From assembly GCA_964619935.1 (NCBI GenBank), contig CAZUGO010000093.1, forward strand, positions 1-44,624: a stretch of DNA of 44,624 nucleotides. The letters are read 5' to 3'. Positions 31,103 through 39,400 of this stretch are shown here, in pieces. The stretch comes from CAZUGO01 sp964619935. GTDB taxonomy: Bacteria > Planctomycetota > Phycisphaerae > UBA1845 > CAIVHJ01. The notes beneath the pieces were generated by a model. It saw only the letters and a program-made list of their open reading frames with translations. It ran no database searches and had not been told where the DNA came from. Position 1 is the stretch's first letter. The number at the start of each line of letters is the position of its first letter. A program made the translations under genes and the position numbers.

Positions 31103-33130
31103 GTGCGCATCGGCGTCATCATCCCGGCGCTCAACGAGTCCGCGGCGGTGCCTGCAGTCATTGCGGAACTGCGGGCTCGACCCGCACAGGGTGATGCATT
31201 CCGCGTGGTGGTCTGCGACAACGGTTCCACCGACGACACCGCCGCGCTGGCGGCCGGAGCCGGAGCCGAGGTGGTCCATGAACCCGTCCGCGGCTACGGG
31301 GCGGCCTGTCTGCGAGGCCTGGCCCATCTGGGCGAGTGGCCCGACCTGCTGGTTTTCGCCGATGCCGACGGAGCGGCCGACCTCGAGCGCCTCGACGCTC
31401 TGCTCGATCCGCTGCGCCGCGGGCAGGCCGACTTGGTCATTGGTCGGCGATTCGCCGAACCGGGATCCATGACCCTGCCCCAGCGATTCGGCACCGCGCT
31501 GTTCTGTGCGCTGGTGCGGTTGCGTTGGCGGGTGCGCTGTAGTGATTTGGGTCCGTTCCGGGCGATCCGCCGGAGTGCCCTGGAGCGGTTGCGGATGGCC
31601 GACACCACCTGGGGTTGGACCCTGGAGATGCAGATCAAGGCGGTGCTCGAGGGTCTGCGGGTGGTCGAGATTCCGGTCCGCTGGCGGCGCCGCAGGGCCG
31701 GGGCCTCCAAGATCAGCGGCACCCTGGCGGGCACCCTCCGAGCCTGCGGCAAGATCACTTGGACGTTCGCCCGCTTTGCGGCGACCTGCCGGCGCTGGCC
31801 CGGCGGGGCCGCGGACCGCGTCATCGGCTTCGTCAAGTACCCGCGTCCCGGCGCCGTCAAAACGCGGTTGGCTGCCGCCGTCGGCAACCCCCGAGCCGCA
31901 TGGATCTATCGCCGCCTGGCGCACCGGACGCACCGTCGACTGCTGGCCCTGCAGTCTGCCAACCTCGTCGAGCTCACGGTCTTCGGCTCCGGCGGCTCGT
32001 CCGCCGACTTTCGGCAGTGGCTGCCCGGAGCGCGCCGTTACCAGGTGCAGCCCGACGGCGACTTGAGTGTGCGCTTGGGCACCGCCTTCGAGGACGCCTT
32101 CGCGGACGGAGCCCGTAGGGTCGCGGTGGTCGGGACCGACAACCCGGCACTCGACGGAGCACTGGTCTGCCAGGCACTGGCCTCCCTGGATTATTCCGAT
32201 GCCGCCGTGATCCCCAACACCGACGGCGGCTACGCCCTGATCGCCCTCTCGCGGTCGCTCCCCGAGCTTTTTGGGGGGATCGATTGGAGCAGCGACCGGG
32301 TCCTCCGCCAGACTCGCGAGCGGGCCCGCCAGGCCGGCTTGACCCTGGTCGAATTGCCCGCTATCGTCGACGTGGACCGCCCTGAAGACTTGCACCATTT
32401 GCCACCCCTGCTGTCGGTGGTCATCCCCGCGCTTAACGAAGCGCAGACCCTCACCCACAACCTGCCGGTGCTGATGAGGCAGGTCGCAGCCTGCGGCGAG
32501 GCTGCCGAAGTGGTCGTGGTGGACGGCGGGTCCACCGATCGCACCGCCGCGGTGGCCGCGGCCTGCGAAGCCCGGGTGATCCAGTCCGCGGCCGGTCGCG
32601 GGCGACAGTTGAATACCGGTAGCGCCGCGGTCGCCGGCGAGTGGCTGTGGTTCGTGCACGCCGACTGCCGGATTCCTCCTGGCGGACTGCGGGCCCTGCT
32701 CGAGGTCCTCAGTCGTTTTCAGTCGCGAAGCTGGGGATACTTTGAGCCGCGCCTGGACAGCGGCGGGCTGCGCTACCGCTTGATCGATATCGGCATCTCG
32801 ATGCGATCGAAGATGCTGCGTTTACCGTTCGGCGACCAGGGACTGTTCGTGCACCGTGACGCCCTCGCGCAGTGCGGCGGGTTTGTCGAGCACGGCGCCC
32901 CCGAAGACCGAAGTCGGGTCACATGCCTGGCGACCCTGGGTCCGCCAATCCGCATGGCGCAACCGCTGGAGATCAACTCGCGGCGCTGGCGGCGGGACGG
33001 CATCCGGAGGACCACGGCGTCCAACGGGTTCACGCTGCTTCCCCACTGTGCCCGGGCTCCGACCGCCCTACGACCGCTTTCCGACTACAATTCCGGCAAC
33101 GCCCTACCGGCGGACCGGACATCCCCTTGA
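31103..33130 (+). CDS. Triple-fusion transferase: GT2 + TIGR04282-type + TIGR04283-type domains
   Basis: A 675-aa protein of three domains. Residues 1 to about 230 are a GT2 (dolichyl-phosphate-mannose-synthase-like) domain: VIIPALNES, CDNGSTDDT, FADADGAADL. Residues about 235-430 match the DUF2064/CofC-like 'transferase 1, rSAM/selenodomain-associated' family: GFVKYPRPGAVKTRLA, VGTDNPALDG, NTDGGYALIAL. Residues about 435-675 match the GT2-like 'transferase 2, rSAM/selenodomain-associated' family: LSVVIPALNEAQTL, VVDGGSTDRT, GRGRQLNTGS, WFVHADCRIP. The start GTG 31103 is chosen because GGAGG precedes it by 4 nt; a GTG at 31088 overlaps the arsS stop. The two associated families normally lie as separate genes beside arsS-type genes. 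The third domain's end (APEDRSRVTCLATLG) departs from the usual EDxxL pattern. Likely adds or processes the sugar part; exact reactions unknown. Confidence 0.85.
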   Translation: MRIGVIIPALNESAAVPAVIAELRARPAQGDAFRVVVCDNGSTDDTAALAAGAGAEVVHEPVRGYGAACLRGLAHLGEWPDLLVFADADGAADLERLDALLDPLRRGQADLVIGRRFAEPGSMTLPQRFGTALFCALVRLRWRVRCSDLGPFRAIRRSALERLRMADTTWGWTLEMQIKAVLEGLRVVEIPVRWRRRRAGASKISGTLAGTLRACGKITWTFARFAATCRRWPGGAADRVIGFVKYPRPGAVKTRLAAAVGNPRAAWIYRRLAHRTHRRLLALQSANLVELTVFGSGGSSADFRQWLPGARRYQVQPDGDLSVRLGTAFEDAFADGARRVAVVGTDNPALDGALVCQALASLDYSDAAVIPNTDGGYALIALSRSLPELFGGIDWSSDRVLRQTRERARQAGLTLVELPAIVDVDRPEDLHHLPPLLSVVIPALNEAQTLTHNLPVLMRQVAACGEAAEVVVVDGGSTDRTAAVAAACEARVIQSAAGRGRQLNTGSAAVAGEWLWFVHADCRIPPGGLRALLEVLSRFQSRSWGYFEPRLDSGGLRYRLIDIGISMRSKMLRLPFGDQGLFVHRDALAQCGGFVEHGAPEDRSRVTCLATLGPPIRMAQPLEINSRRWRRDGIRRTTASNGFTLLPHCARAPTALRPLSDYNSGNALPADRTSP

Positions 33131-33145
33131 GGAAGGAGCATGACT

Positions 33146-34318
33146 GTGAGTGCTACATCCCAGGTCAAGACCCCCGACGTGGAAGCCGCAGTGACCGAGC
33201 GCTACAGCAGCGGCGCCCGTCGGATGCAGGCAGAGCTGTGCTGCCGGGTGGATTACGACAGCGCCCTGCTGGAGGCCATTCCGCGGGAAATCATCGAGCG
33301 GGACTACGGCTGCGGTGATCCCTCCCGCTTTGTCCAACCCGGTGATACCGTCGTGGACCTGGGATCCGGGGGCGGCAAGATCTGCTACATCGCCGCCCAG
33401 ATCGTCGGCCCGGCCGGCCGGGTCATCGGGGTGGACATGAACTCCGACATGCTGGCCCTGGCCCGAAAGCACCAGCCGGAAGTCGCTGATCGACTGCGGT
33501 TCGACAACGTCGACTTCAGGCGCGGCCGCATCCAGGACCTGGCCCTGGACCTGGAGCGGCTCGAAGGCTTCCTCAGCACCCATCCCGTGCGCACCGCCGA
33601 CGACCTCCTGAAACTCGAGCAACACGCGACTGCGCTGCGCCGCGAACACCCCATGATCGCCGACCAGACCGCCGATATCGTGCTGTCCAACTGCGTGCTC
33701 AACCTGGTGCGGAGCGAGGACAAGCGACACTTGTTCGCCGAGATATTCCGGGTGCTGAAGGTCGGCGGGCGGGCAGCCATTTCCGACATCGTCAGCGACG
33801 AGGCCGTGCCCGAATCGATGCAGCAGGATCCGGAGCTGTGGTCGGGCTGCATCTCGGGAGCTTACCAGGAGCAAGCCTTCCTGCAGGCATTCCTCGACGC
33901 GGGTTTCTATGGCGTCGAACTGATCAAGCGCGACGCGGCGCCCTGGCGCACCGTGCAGGGCATCGAATTCCGGGCGGTCACGGTGGTGGCCCACAAAGGC
34001 AAGGAAGGCCCCTGCTTCGAGCACCATCAAGCCCTGATCTACCGCGGCCCGTTCCGCGCGGTCAGCGATGACGACGGGCACACCTTCGTACGGGGGCAGC
34101 GTGCCGCGGTCTGCGAGAAGTCCTTCGCCCGGTTCCAGCGGGCGCCGTACCGCGACCATTTCTTCCCCGTCGAACCGCTCAAGCCGGTGAGTCCCGCTCA
34201 GGCCCAACCGTTCGATTGTACGCGCACCGCCCCCCGGCACCCTCGCGAAACCAAGGGGTTCGATCATGATGTGAGCACGCCGCCCTCGAGTTGCTGCGGG
34301 CCGCACGGGTGCCGCTGA
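33146..34318 (+). CDS. arsM: ArsM-like SAM-dependent methyltransferase
   Basis: A class I methyltransferase of 390 aa. The SAM motif is VVDLGSGGGKICYIAAQIVGP, followed by GVDMNSDMLALA. Conserved cysteines occur in ELCCRVDYD, VLSNCVLNLV and LWSGCISGA, fitting the three-Cys arsenite-binding pattern of ArsM. A long C-terminal part (RTVQGIEFRAVTVVAHKGKEGPC, PFDCTRTAPRHPRETKGFDHD) ends in SSCCGPHGCR, typical of the larger ArsM relatives accompanying ArsS genes. Start: GTG 33146 lies 7 nt after AAGGAG, whereas ATG 33140 is only 1 nt from it; I therefore prefer the GTG. It methylates As(III) using SAM and thiols if a true ArsM. 15 nt after the transferase fusion, same operon. Confidence 0.85.
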   Translation: MSATSQVKTPDVEAAVTERYSSGARRMQAELCCRVDYDSALLEAIPREIIERDYGCGDPSRFVQPGDTVVDLGSGGGKICYIAAQIVGPAGRVIGVDMNSDMLALARKHQPEVADRLRFDNVDFRRGRIQDLALDLERLEGFLSTHPVRTADDLLKLEQHATALRREHPMIADQTADIVLSNCVLNLVRSEDKRHLFAEIFRVLKVGGRAAISDIVSDEAVPESMQQDPELWSGCISGAYQEQAFLQAFLDAGFYGVELIKRDAAPWRTVQGIEFRAVTVVAHKGKEGPCFEHHQALIYRGPFRAVSDDDGHTFVRGQRAAVCEKSFARFQRAPYRDHFFPVEPLKPVSPAQAQPFDCTRTAPRHPRETKGFDHDVSTPPSSCCGPHGCR

Positions 34319-34341
34319 ATGACGCTGTAGGATAATGGGTG

Positions 34342-35160
34342 ATGACCCGCGCTACCGCCAGCAAAATGCTCGTCGCGCTGATCCTGCTGCCCATCGGGAT
34401 CAAGGGCTGCCAGAAGTGGCGGCACCTGCGCCCGCCGGCCGGCGCCAGCCCTGCCGCACCCGTGCTCCCAGCAGCCGGCGCGGCGACACCGGATCACGAC
34501 CTGCTCGATCACCTGCTGCGGCAATACGTCGGCGACGACGGCGTGAATTATGGCGGCCTCAAGACGGAGCAAAAAGCACTGCAGACCTATCTCAAGTCGC
34601 TGGCCGACGTGGATCCGACCCGCCACGGTCGCGACTTCCTGCTGGCCTTGTACATCAACGCGTACAACGCCGCCACTCTGGAACTCGTTCTGGAGCACTA
34701 CCCCGGCATCCAGTCAATCAAGGACATCCCCGCCGAGAAGCGCTGGGATGCGCGCCGCTGGCGGATCGCCGCAGAAACGCATTCGCTGAACGAGCTGGAG
34801 CACGCCGTGCTGCGCGGCCGGTTCCACGAACCGCGCGTGCACTTCGCCATTGTCTGTGCCTCACGTGGCTGCCCGCCGCTGCGCAACGAGGCCTACCGCG
34901 CGGACCGGATCGACGCACAACTCGACGACCAAGCCCGCCGCTTTCACCGGCAGCCGCGGCACTTTCGTTATGATGCACAGGACCGCGCCGTGTCTCTATC
35001 CCCCATCTACCAGTGGTTCGCCGACGATTTTCGAGCCGGCGGCAAGACCCTCGCCGGATACGCTGGCCAATACGCCACCCCCCCGTTCGACGACGTGGCA
35101 GGCGACACCGAGATCAAGGTCGAGTTCCTGGACTACGACTGGAGCTTGAATGGCAGCTAG
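34342..35160 (+). CDS. DUF547 domain protein, membrane-anchored
   Basis: A 272-aa protein with an N-terminal signal anchor (MLVALILLPIGIKGCQKW) and a Pro/Ala linker, then a DUF547 domain: YVGDDGVNYGGLKTEQKALQTYL, LALYINAYNAATLELVLEHYPGIQSIKDI, NELEHAVLRGRF, VHFAIVCASRGCPPLRNEAY. DUF547 has a conserved Cys and His region suggesting a papain-like or transglutaminase-like fold, but no activity is established. Such genes recur beside arsS-type genes (recollection), supporting a role in the same pathway, perhaps outside the membrane. Start ATG 34342, 23 nt after the ArsM-like gene. Its end overlaps the next gene by 11 nt. Confidence 0.85.
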   Translation: MTRATASKMLVALILLPIGIKGCQKWRHLRPPAGASPAAPVLPAAGAATPDHDLLDHLLRQYVGDDGVNYGGLKTEQKALQTYLKSLADVDPTRHGRDFLLALYINAYNAATLELVLEHYPGIQSIKDIPAEKRWDARRWRIAAETHSLNELEHAVLRGRFHEPRVHFAIVCASRGCPPLRNEAYRADRIDAQLDDQARRFHRQPRHFRYDAQDRAVSLSPIYQWFADDFRAGGKTLAGYAGQYATPPFDDVAGDTEIKVEFLDYDWSLNGS

Positions 35161-37579
35161 GATGTTGGCACTGATCCAGCACTACATTCGATGGCTGCAT
35201 ACCGGCTGGCCCGCCGGCCGGGTCGAGAAGCTGCCCGAGGTCCAACCCGACGGCTCGACCAACGTCCCAGGGCTGTACATCACCGGAGATCTCACCGGCA
35301 TCCCGCTGCTGAAGTTTGCCGCCGACAGCGGCACCCGGGTCATCCGAACCCTCCTGCGGGATCCCGCCTTCCTGAACCGCCGCGGCGGCAACCCCGACCT
35401 CCCGGACGTAGTCATCGTCGGGGCCGGAGTCTCGGGCATGGCGGCCGCTCTGGAAGCCCGCAAGCTGGGCCTGTCCTTTCGCGTCCTGGAAGCCTCCGAG
35501 CCGTTCTCCACCATTATGAATTTCCCTTACGGTAAGCCGATTTACACTTACCCCACCGACATGACACCGGCGGGCGACCTCCAGCTCCATGCCGCCGTCA
35601 AGGAGTCCTTGGTCGAGGAACTGCGCCGCCAGACGCTGGCCCAAGGAATCGAACCGACCCTTGCCCGAGTGCAACGCGTTACACGCAAGGGCGGGATGCT
35701 CGACGTGGTCATCTCCGAGGACAAGCACCTGCGGAGCCACCGCGTCGTCGTGGCCGTCGGCCGCAGCGGGAACTTCCGCAAACTGGGTGTTCCCGGCGAG
35801 TCGCTCGACAAGGTCTACAACCGATTGCATGATCCCCAGGACTTCTGCGCGCAGCAGGCCCTGGTGGTCGGCGGCGGCGACAGCGCCCTGGAAACCGCCA
35901 TCGCCTTGGCCCGCTGCGGCGCTGCGGTGACCCTGTCGTATCGCGACCGGGAGTTCAGCCGGCCCAAGCCCGAGAACGTGGACCAGCTCAGGGCGCTGAT
36001 CCGCGATCCTCGTGCCGCGATGGCCGGCGCGCCTCCTCATGCCGGGCGAACAACCCCGGGTACCGGCGACCCGGCGGGCGCCAGAAACCGGCCGGGTCCG
36101 ATCGAAGTGCTGATGGGCAGCACCGTCCAGGAGATCCGCGAACACCAGGTGCTCATTCGCGACGCCGACGGGCAGGTTCTCGCCCGCGACAACGACGTGG
36201 TTTTCAGTATGATCGGTCGCGAGCCGCCGCTCGACTTCCTGCGGCGCTGCGGCGTCCGCATCCGCGGTGACTGGCGGGCCGGGACCTGGATCGGATGCCT
36301 GACATTCATAGTGTTCTGCGTGTTCTTGTACCACTGGAAGAGTGACGCCGGCATCCCGATCAACCGGATGTTCAAGAGCCACCATTGGTTCCCGTTTAAC
36401 CTCGGCGGCACTGAAGATCCTGCCAGCCTCCTGGGCACCGCGCAAATCTCGATGCGGAGCCCCAGCTTCTACTATTCCGGAGTGTATTGCCTGTGCATCA
36501 TCGTGTTCGGAATTCGGCGAATCCGCCGCCGCAAGACCCCCTACGTCACCCTTCAGACCCTGACCCTTGCCGCCGTGCAGTGCGGGCCGTTGTTTGTGCT
36601 GCCGTACGTGCTATTGCCGTGGCTGGGACACAATGGAGTATTCGACGACGGATTGGGCAAGTCCGTGGCCGACGCCTTGTTTCCGGTCAGCCCTTGGGAC
36701 CCCCAGGGACGGGAGTACTGGCGCTCGGTCGGCTTCATCCTGGCTTGGCCGCTGATGTTCTGGAACGTGTTCACCGACCAGCCGCTGTGGGCCTGGCTGA
36801 TCCTCAGTGGAATCCAGACCGTGGTGCTCATCCCGTTGCTGATCCGCTACTGGGGCAAGGGCGCCTACTGCGGCTGGATCTGTTCCTGCGGGGCCCTCGC
36901 CGAGACCATGGGTGACGCCCACCGCCACAAGATGCCGCACGGCCCCCAGTGGAACCGCCTGAACCTCCTCGGCCAGTTGTTTCTGCTGCTGGCGGGCTTG
37001 CTGCTGGTGCTGCGGGCGGTCAGTTGGTCCGCGCCGGACGGCAGCGCGTTGCAGCGGGTCAGCAGCGCCCTGTACGCCGGTGGCCTGCACGGCAAGACCC
37101 CCGGCGGAGGCGCCTTGGGCTTCCCCCTGCAATTCCTGAACTACGTCTGGTTCGTGGACCTGCTGTGGGCGGGCATTCTCGGCGTTGCATTCTACTTCTG
37201 GTTCAGCGGGCGGGTGTGGTGCCGCTTTGCCTGCCCGCTCGCCGCGCTGATGCACATCTTCGCCCGCTTCTCGCGCTTTCGCATTCTGGCGGACAAGCAG
37301 AAGTGCATCTCCTGCAACGTGTGCACCACAGTGTGCCACCAGGGCATCGACGTCATGAATTTTGCGAACAAGGGCCGGCCCATGGAGGACCCGGAATGCG
37401 TGCGCTGCAGCGCCTGTGTACAATCCTGCCCCACCGGCGTGCTGGAGTTCGGCCAGATCGACCGCGCCTCGCAGCAGGTCATCAGCCGCGACCGCCTGGT
37501 GGCCTCCCTGGTTCGCAGCCGCGAGGCCCAAGCCCCGGTCACACGGGGTTCGCCAGACCCCAGCGCTGCCCGGCAGTAG
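35150..37579 (+). CDS. Flavoprotein (permuted) fused to NapH-like membrane 4Fe-4S protein
   Basis: An 809-aa fusion. The first residues contain VPGLYITGDLTGIPLLKFAADSG, the FAD-binding GD motif normally at the C-terminus of thioredoxin-reductase-like flavoproteins, ahead of VVIVGAGVSGMAAALEA (FAD GxGxxG) and ALVVGGGDSALETA (NAD(P) GxGxxG). The order suggests a circular permutation. No CxxC redox pair is seen between the nucleotide domains. About six transmembrane helices follow with YCGWICSCGALAE and WCRFACPLAALM (NapH/CcoG-type), then two 4Fe-4S clusters at Cys719/722/725/729 and Cys750/753/756/760. It should move electrons between NAD(P)H and a membrane carrier. ATG 35150 follows GGAG, overlapping the DUF547 gene by 11 nt, so coupled translation is likely. 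Last gene of the operon. Confidence 0.88.
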   Translation: MAARMLALIQHYIRWLHTGWPAGRVEKLPEVQPDGSTNVPGLYITGDLTGIPLLKFAADSGTRVIRTLLRDPAFLNRRGGNPDLPDVVIVGAGVSGMAAALEARKLGLSFRVLEASEPFSTIMNFPYGKPIYTYPTDMTPAGDLQLHAAVKESLVEELRRQTLAQGIEPTLARVQRVTRKGGMLDVVISEDKHLRSHRVVVAVGRSGNFRKLGVPGESLDKVYNRLHDPQDFCAQQALVVGGGDSALETAIALARCGAAVTLSYRDREFSRPKPENVDQLRALIRDPRAAMAGAPPHAGRTTPGTGDPAGARNRPGPIEVLMGSTVQEIREHQVLIRDADGQVLARDNDVVFSMIGREPPLDFLRRCGVRIRGDWRAGTWIGCLTFIVFCVFLYHWKSDAGIPINRMFKSHHWFPFNLGGTEDPASLLGTAQISMRSPSFYYSGVYCLCIIVFGIRRIRRRKTPYVTLQTLTLAAVQCGPLFVLPYVLLPWLGHNGVFDDGLGKSVADALFPVSPWDPQGREYWRSVGFILAWPLMFWNVFTDQPLWAWLILSGIQTVVLIPLLIRYWGKGAYCGWICSCGALAETMGDAHRHKMPHGPQWNRLNLLGQLFLLLAGLLLVLRAVSWSAPDGSALQRVSSALYAGGLHGKTPGGGALGFPLQFLNYVWFVDLLWAGILGVAFYFWFSGRVWCRFACPLAALMHIFARFSRFRILADKQKCISCNVCTTVCHQGIDVMNFANKGRPMEDPECVRCSACVQSCPTGVLEFGQIDRASQQVISRDRLVASLVRSREAQAPVTRGSPDPSAARQ

Positions 37580-37597
37580 CGCCCACGGGCGGCGCAT

Positions 37598-39232
37598 TCA
37601 TATCGGACAGACCAGCCGGCCCAGCTTGTCGGTCAGCTTGATGTTCTCGTCGTAATCGACCGGACAATCAATCACCACCGGGCGGTTGGCCCGAAACGCC
37701 TGCTCCAAGGCCGGACGCAAGTCATCAGCGGCCTCGATGCCGTAGGCCTCGCATCCGAAGCTGCGGGCCAGCGCGACGAGATCCGGGTTGCCGAAGTCGA
37801 CGTGGCTGGCACGCCCGTACTGGTTGAGCTGCTTCCACTTGATCAGCCCGTAGGCTCCGTCGCGCCAGACCATGGCCACCACCGCGGCGCCGCAGCGCAC
37901 CGCGGTCTCCAACTCCTGGACGTTCATCAAGAATCCGCCGTCACCACTGATGCTCAGCACCCGCCGGTCGGGATACAACAGCTTGGCGCCAATCGAGCCC
38001 GGCAGCGCGATCCCCATGCTGGAAAACCCGTTGGAGATGATGCAGGTGTTGGGCTGATGGCACGGATACATCCGGGCGATCCACATCTTGTGGGCACCGA
38101 CATCGGAGATCAGGATGTCCTTCGGGCCCATCACCTGCCGAACTTCGTGGAGGATCCTTTGCGGCTTGACGGGAAAACCGCGATCGCCGCTGAGTTCCTG
38201 CAGCTCGCTGAGGATGGTGTCGCGCAGGGTCGTGATCATGTCCTGGGTGTCGCGCGGCGTGACCCGATCGCCGAGTTCGTCGAGGGCCAAGGCGATGTCG
38301 CCCTCGATCCCGCAGGCCAACTGGTAGTGACTGTCGACCTCCGCCGGCAGCCGATCGATGTGAATGATCTGCTTGTTGCAGTCCGGATTCCAGCGCTGCG
38401 GCGGGTATTCCACCAGATCGTAGCCGACCGCGAGCACGACATCGGCACGATCGAACCCGCAGCTCACGAAATCGCGGGCCTGCAGACCGACCGTCAGCAG
38501 AGAGTGTGGATCGGTATACGGCAGCACGCCCTTGGCCATGAAGGTGTGGGCGCAGGGAATGTGCGTGCGCTGCACATAACGGCGCAACGCTTCGGCGGCC
38601 TGCCCACGGACGACACCGTTGCCCGCCAGCAGGAAGGGAAACCGAGCCGCGTTGATGATGTCGGCGGCCTTGTGGACCTGCCGCATCAACGGTTCGGGAG
38701 CCAGGGCCTGTTGGATGACCAGCGGTTCCTCGGACACCGTTCGCGTGGCGATATCCTCCGGAAAGTCGATGTGCGTGGCACCGAACTTCTCGGTTTGGGC
38801 CACTTTGAACGCCTTGCGAACTACCTCCGGAATGATCTCCGGCGTCACCAGTTGGGCGGTGTACTTGGTCATCGGCCGGAAGAACTGCACCAGGTCCATC
38901 GCCTGATGCGATTCCTTGTGCAGCCGATCGATGGCCGCTTGACCGGTGACGGCGATGAGCGGCGCCCGATCCATGTTGGCATCGGCGACCCCGGTGGCCA
39001 GGTTGGTCGCCCCAGGCCCGAGCGTTGCCAAACAGACGGAGGCCTTGCCGGTCAGACGCCCCTGAACGTCGGCCATGAACACCGCCCCCTGCTCGTGCCG
39101 GGTCTGGATGAAGCGCAGGCTCGAATCCAGCAGGGCATCCATGACTTCCATGTTCTCTTCACCGGGCAGGCCAAACATGAACGGCGTACCCTCGCGCTCC
39201 AGGCACTTGATGAACAGCTCGGCCGCCTTCAT
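37598..39232 (-). CDS. Thiamine-diphosphate enzyme, acetolactate synthase large-subunit type
   Basis: A 544-aa ThDP-dependent enzyme of the acetolactate synthase (AlsS/IlvB) family. RHEQGAVFMAD carries the activating Glu, CLATLGPGATNLATGVADANMDRAPLIAVTGQ is typical, and the ThDP/Mg motif starts at GDGGFLMNVQELETAV and ends VWRDGAYG, where Arg replaces the usual Asn before the metal-binding Asp. It would condense two pyruvates to 2-acetolactate, in acetoin or branched-chain synthesis; no ilvN regulatory subunit is adjacent, favouring the catabolic type or another carboligase. Start ATG 39232 (MKAAELFIKC) follows GGAG by 8 nt; the open frame continues to 39391 without family-like sequence. It converges on the arsenosugar-type operon with 18 nt between stops. 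Confidence 0.88.
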   Translation of the reverse strand: MKAAELFIKCLEREGTPFMFGLPGEENMEVMDALLDSSLRFIQTRHEQGAVFMADVQGRLTGKASVCLATLGPGATNLATGVADANMDRAPLIAVTGQAAIDRLHKESHQAMDLVQFFRPMTKYTAQLVTPEIIPEVVRKAFKVAQTEKFGATHIDFPEDIATRTVSEEPLVIQQALAPEPLMRQVHKAADIINAARFPFLLAGNGVVRGQAAEALRRYVQRTHIPCAHTFMAKGVLPYTDPHSLLTVGLQARDFVSCGFDRADVVLAVGYDLVEYPPQRWNPDCNKQIIHIDRLPAEVDSHYQLACGIEGDIALALDELGDRVTPRDTQDMITTLRDTILSELQELSGDRGFPVKPQRILHEVRQVMGPKDILISDVGAHKMWIARMYPCHQPNTCIISNGFSSMGIALPGSIGAKLLYPDRRVLSISGDGGFLMNVQELETAVRCGAAVVAMVWRDGAYGLIKWKQLNQYGRASHVDFGNPDLVALARSFGCEAYGIEAADDLRPALEQAFRANRPVVIDCPVDYDENIKLTDKLGRLVCPI

Positions 39233-39400
39233 CGCACTCACTCCATACATCGGCGATCCCGCCTCGCCGGAAGTCCAATCCTGTTCGTAGACGACGTGCC
39301 CGGAAGGCCGCAGGCCCAACCATGCGGAGGTCGTGCCCAACTCAACTCCGAACCGGGGGGTAGCCAATGTGGCCCCTCCGGCCGAGGGCACGGCAACGCC

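Noticed and set aside
30917..32659. 580-codon minus-strand frame opposite arsS and the transferase fusion
   Set aside because: Crosses an intergenic junction on the other strand; no recognisable domain and biased Gly/Gln/Arg content.
34316..34318. Possible selenocysteine at the arsM stop (TGA followed by ATG ACG CTG TAG, with a GGGT-GATG-ACCC hairpin)
   Set aside because: Only three residues would follow, relatives end in a Cys-rich tail at this point, and the hairpin coincides with the next gene's start region. Kept as an ordinary stop.
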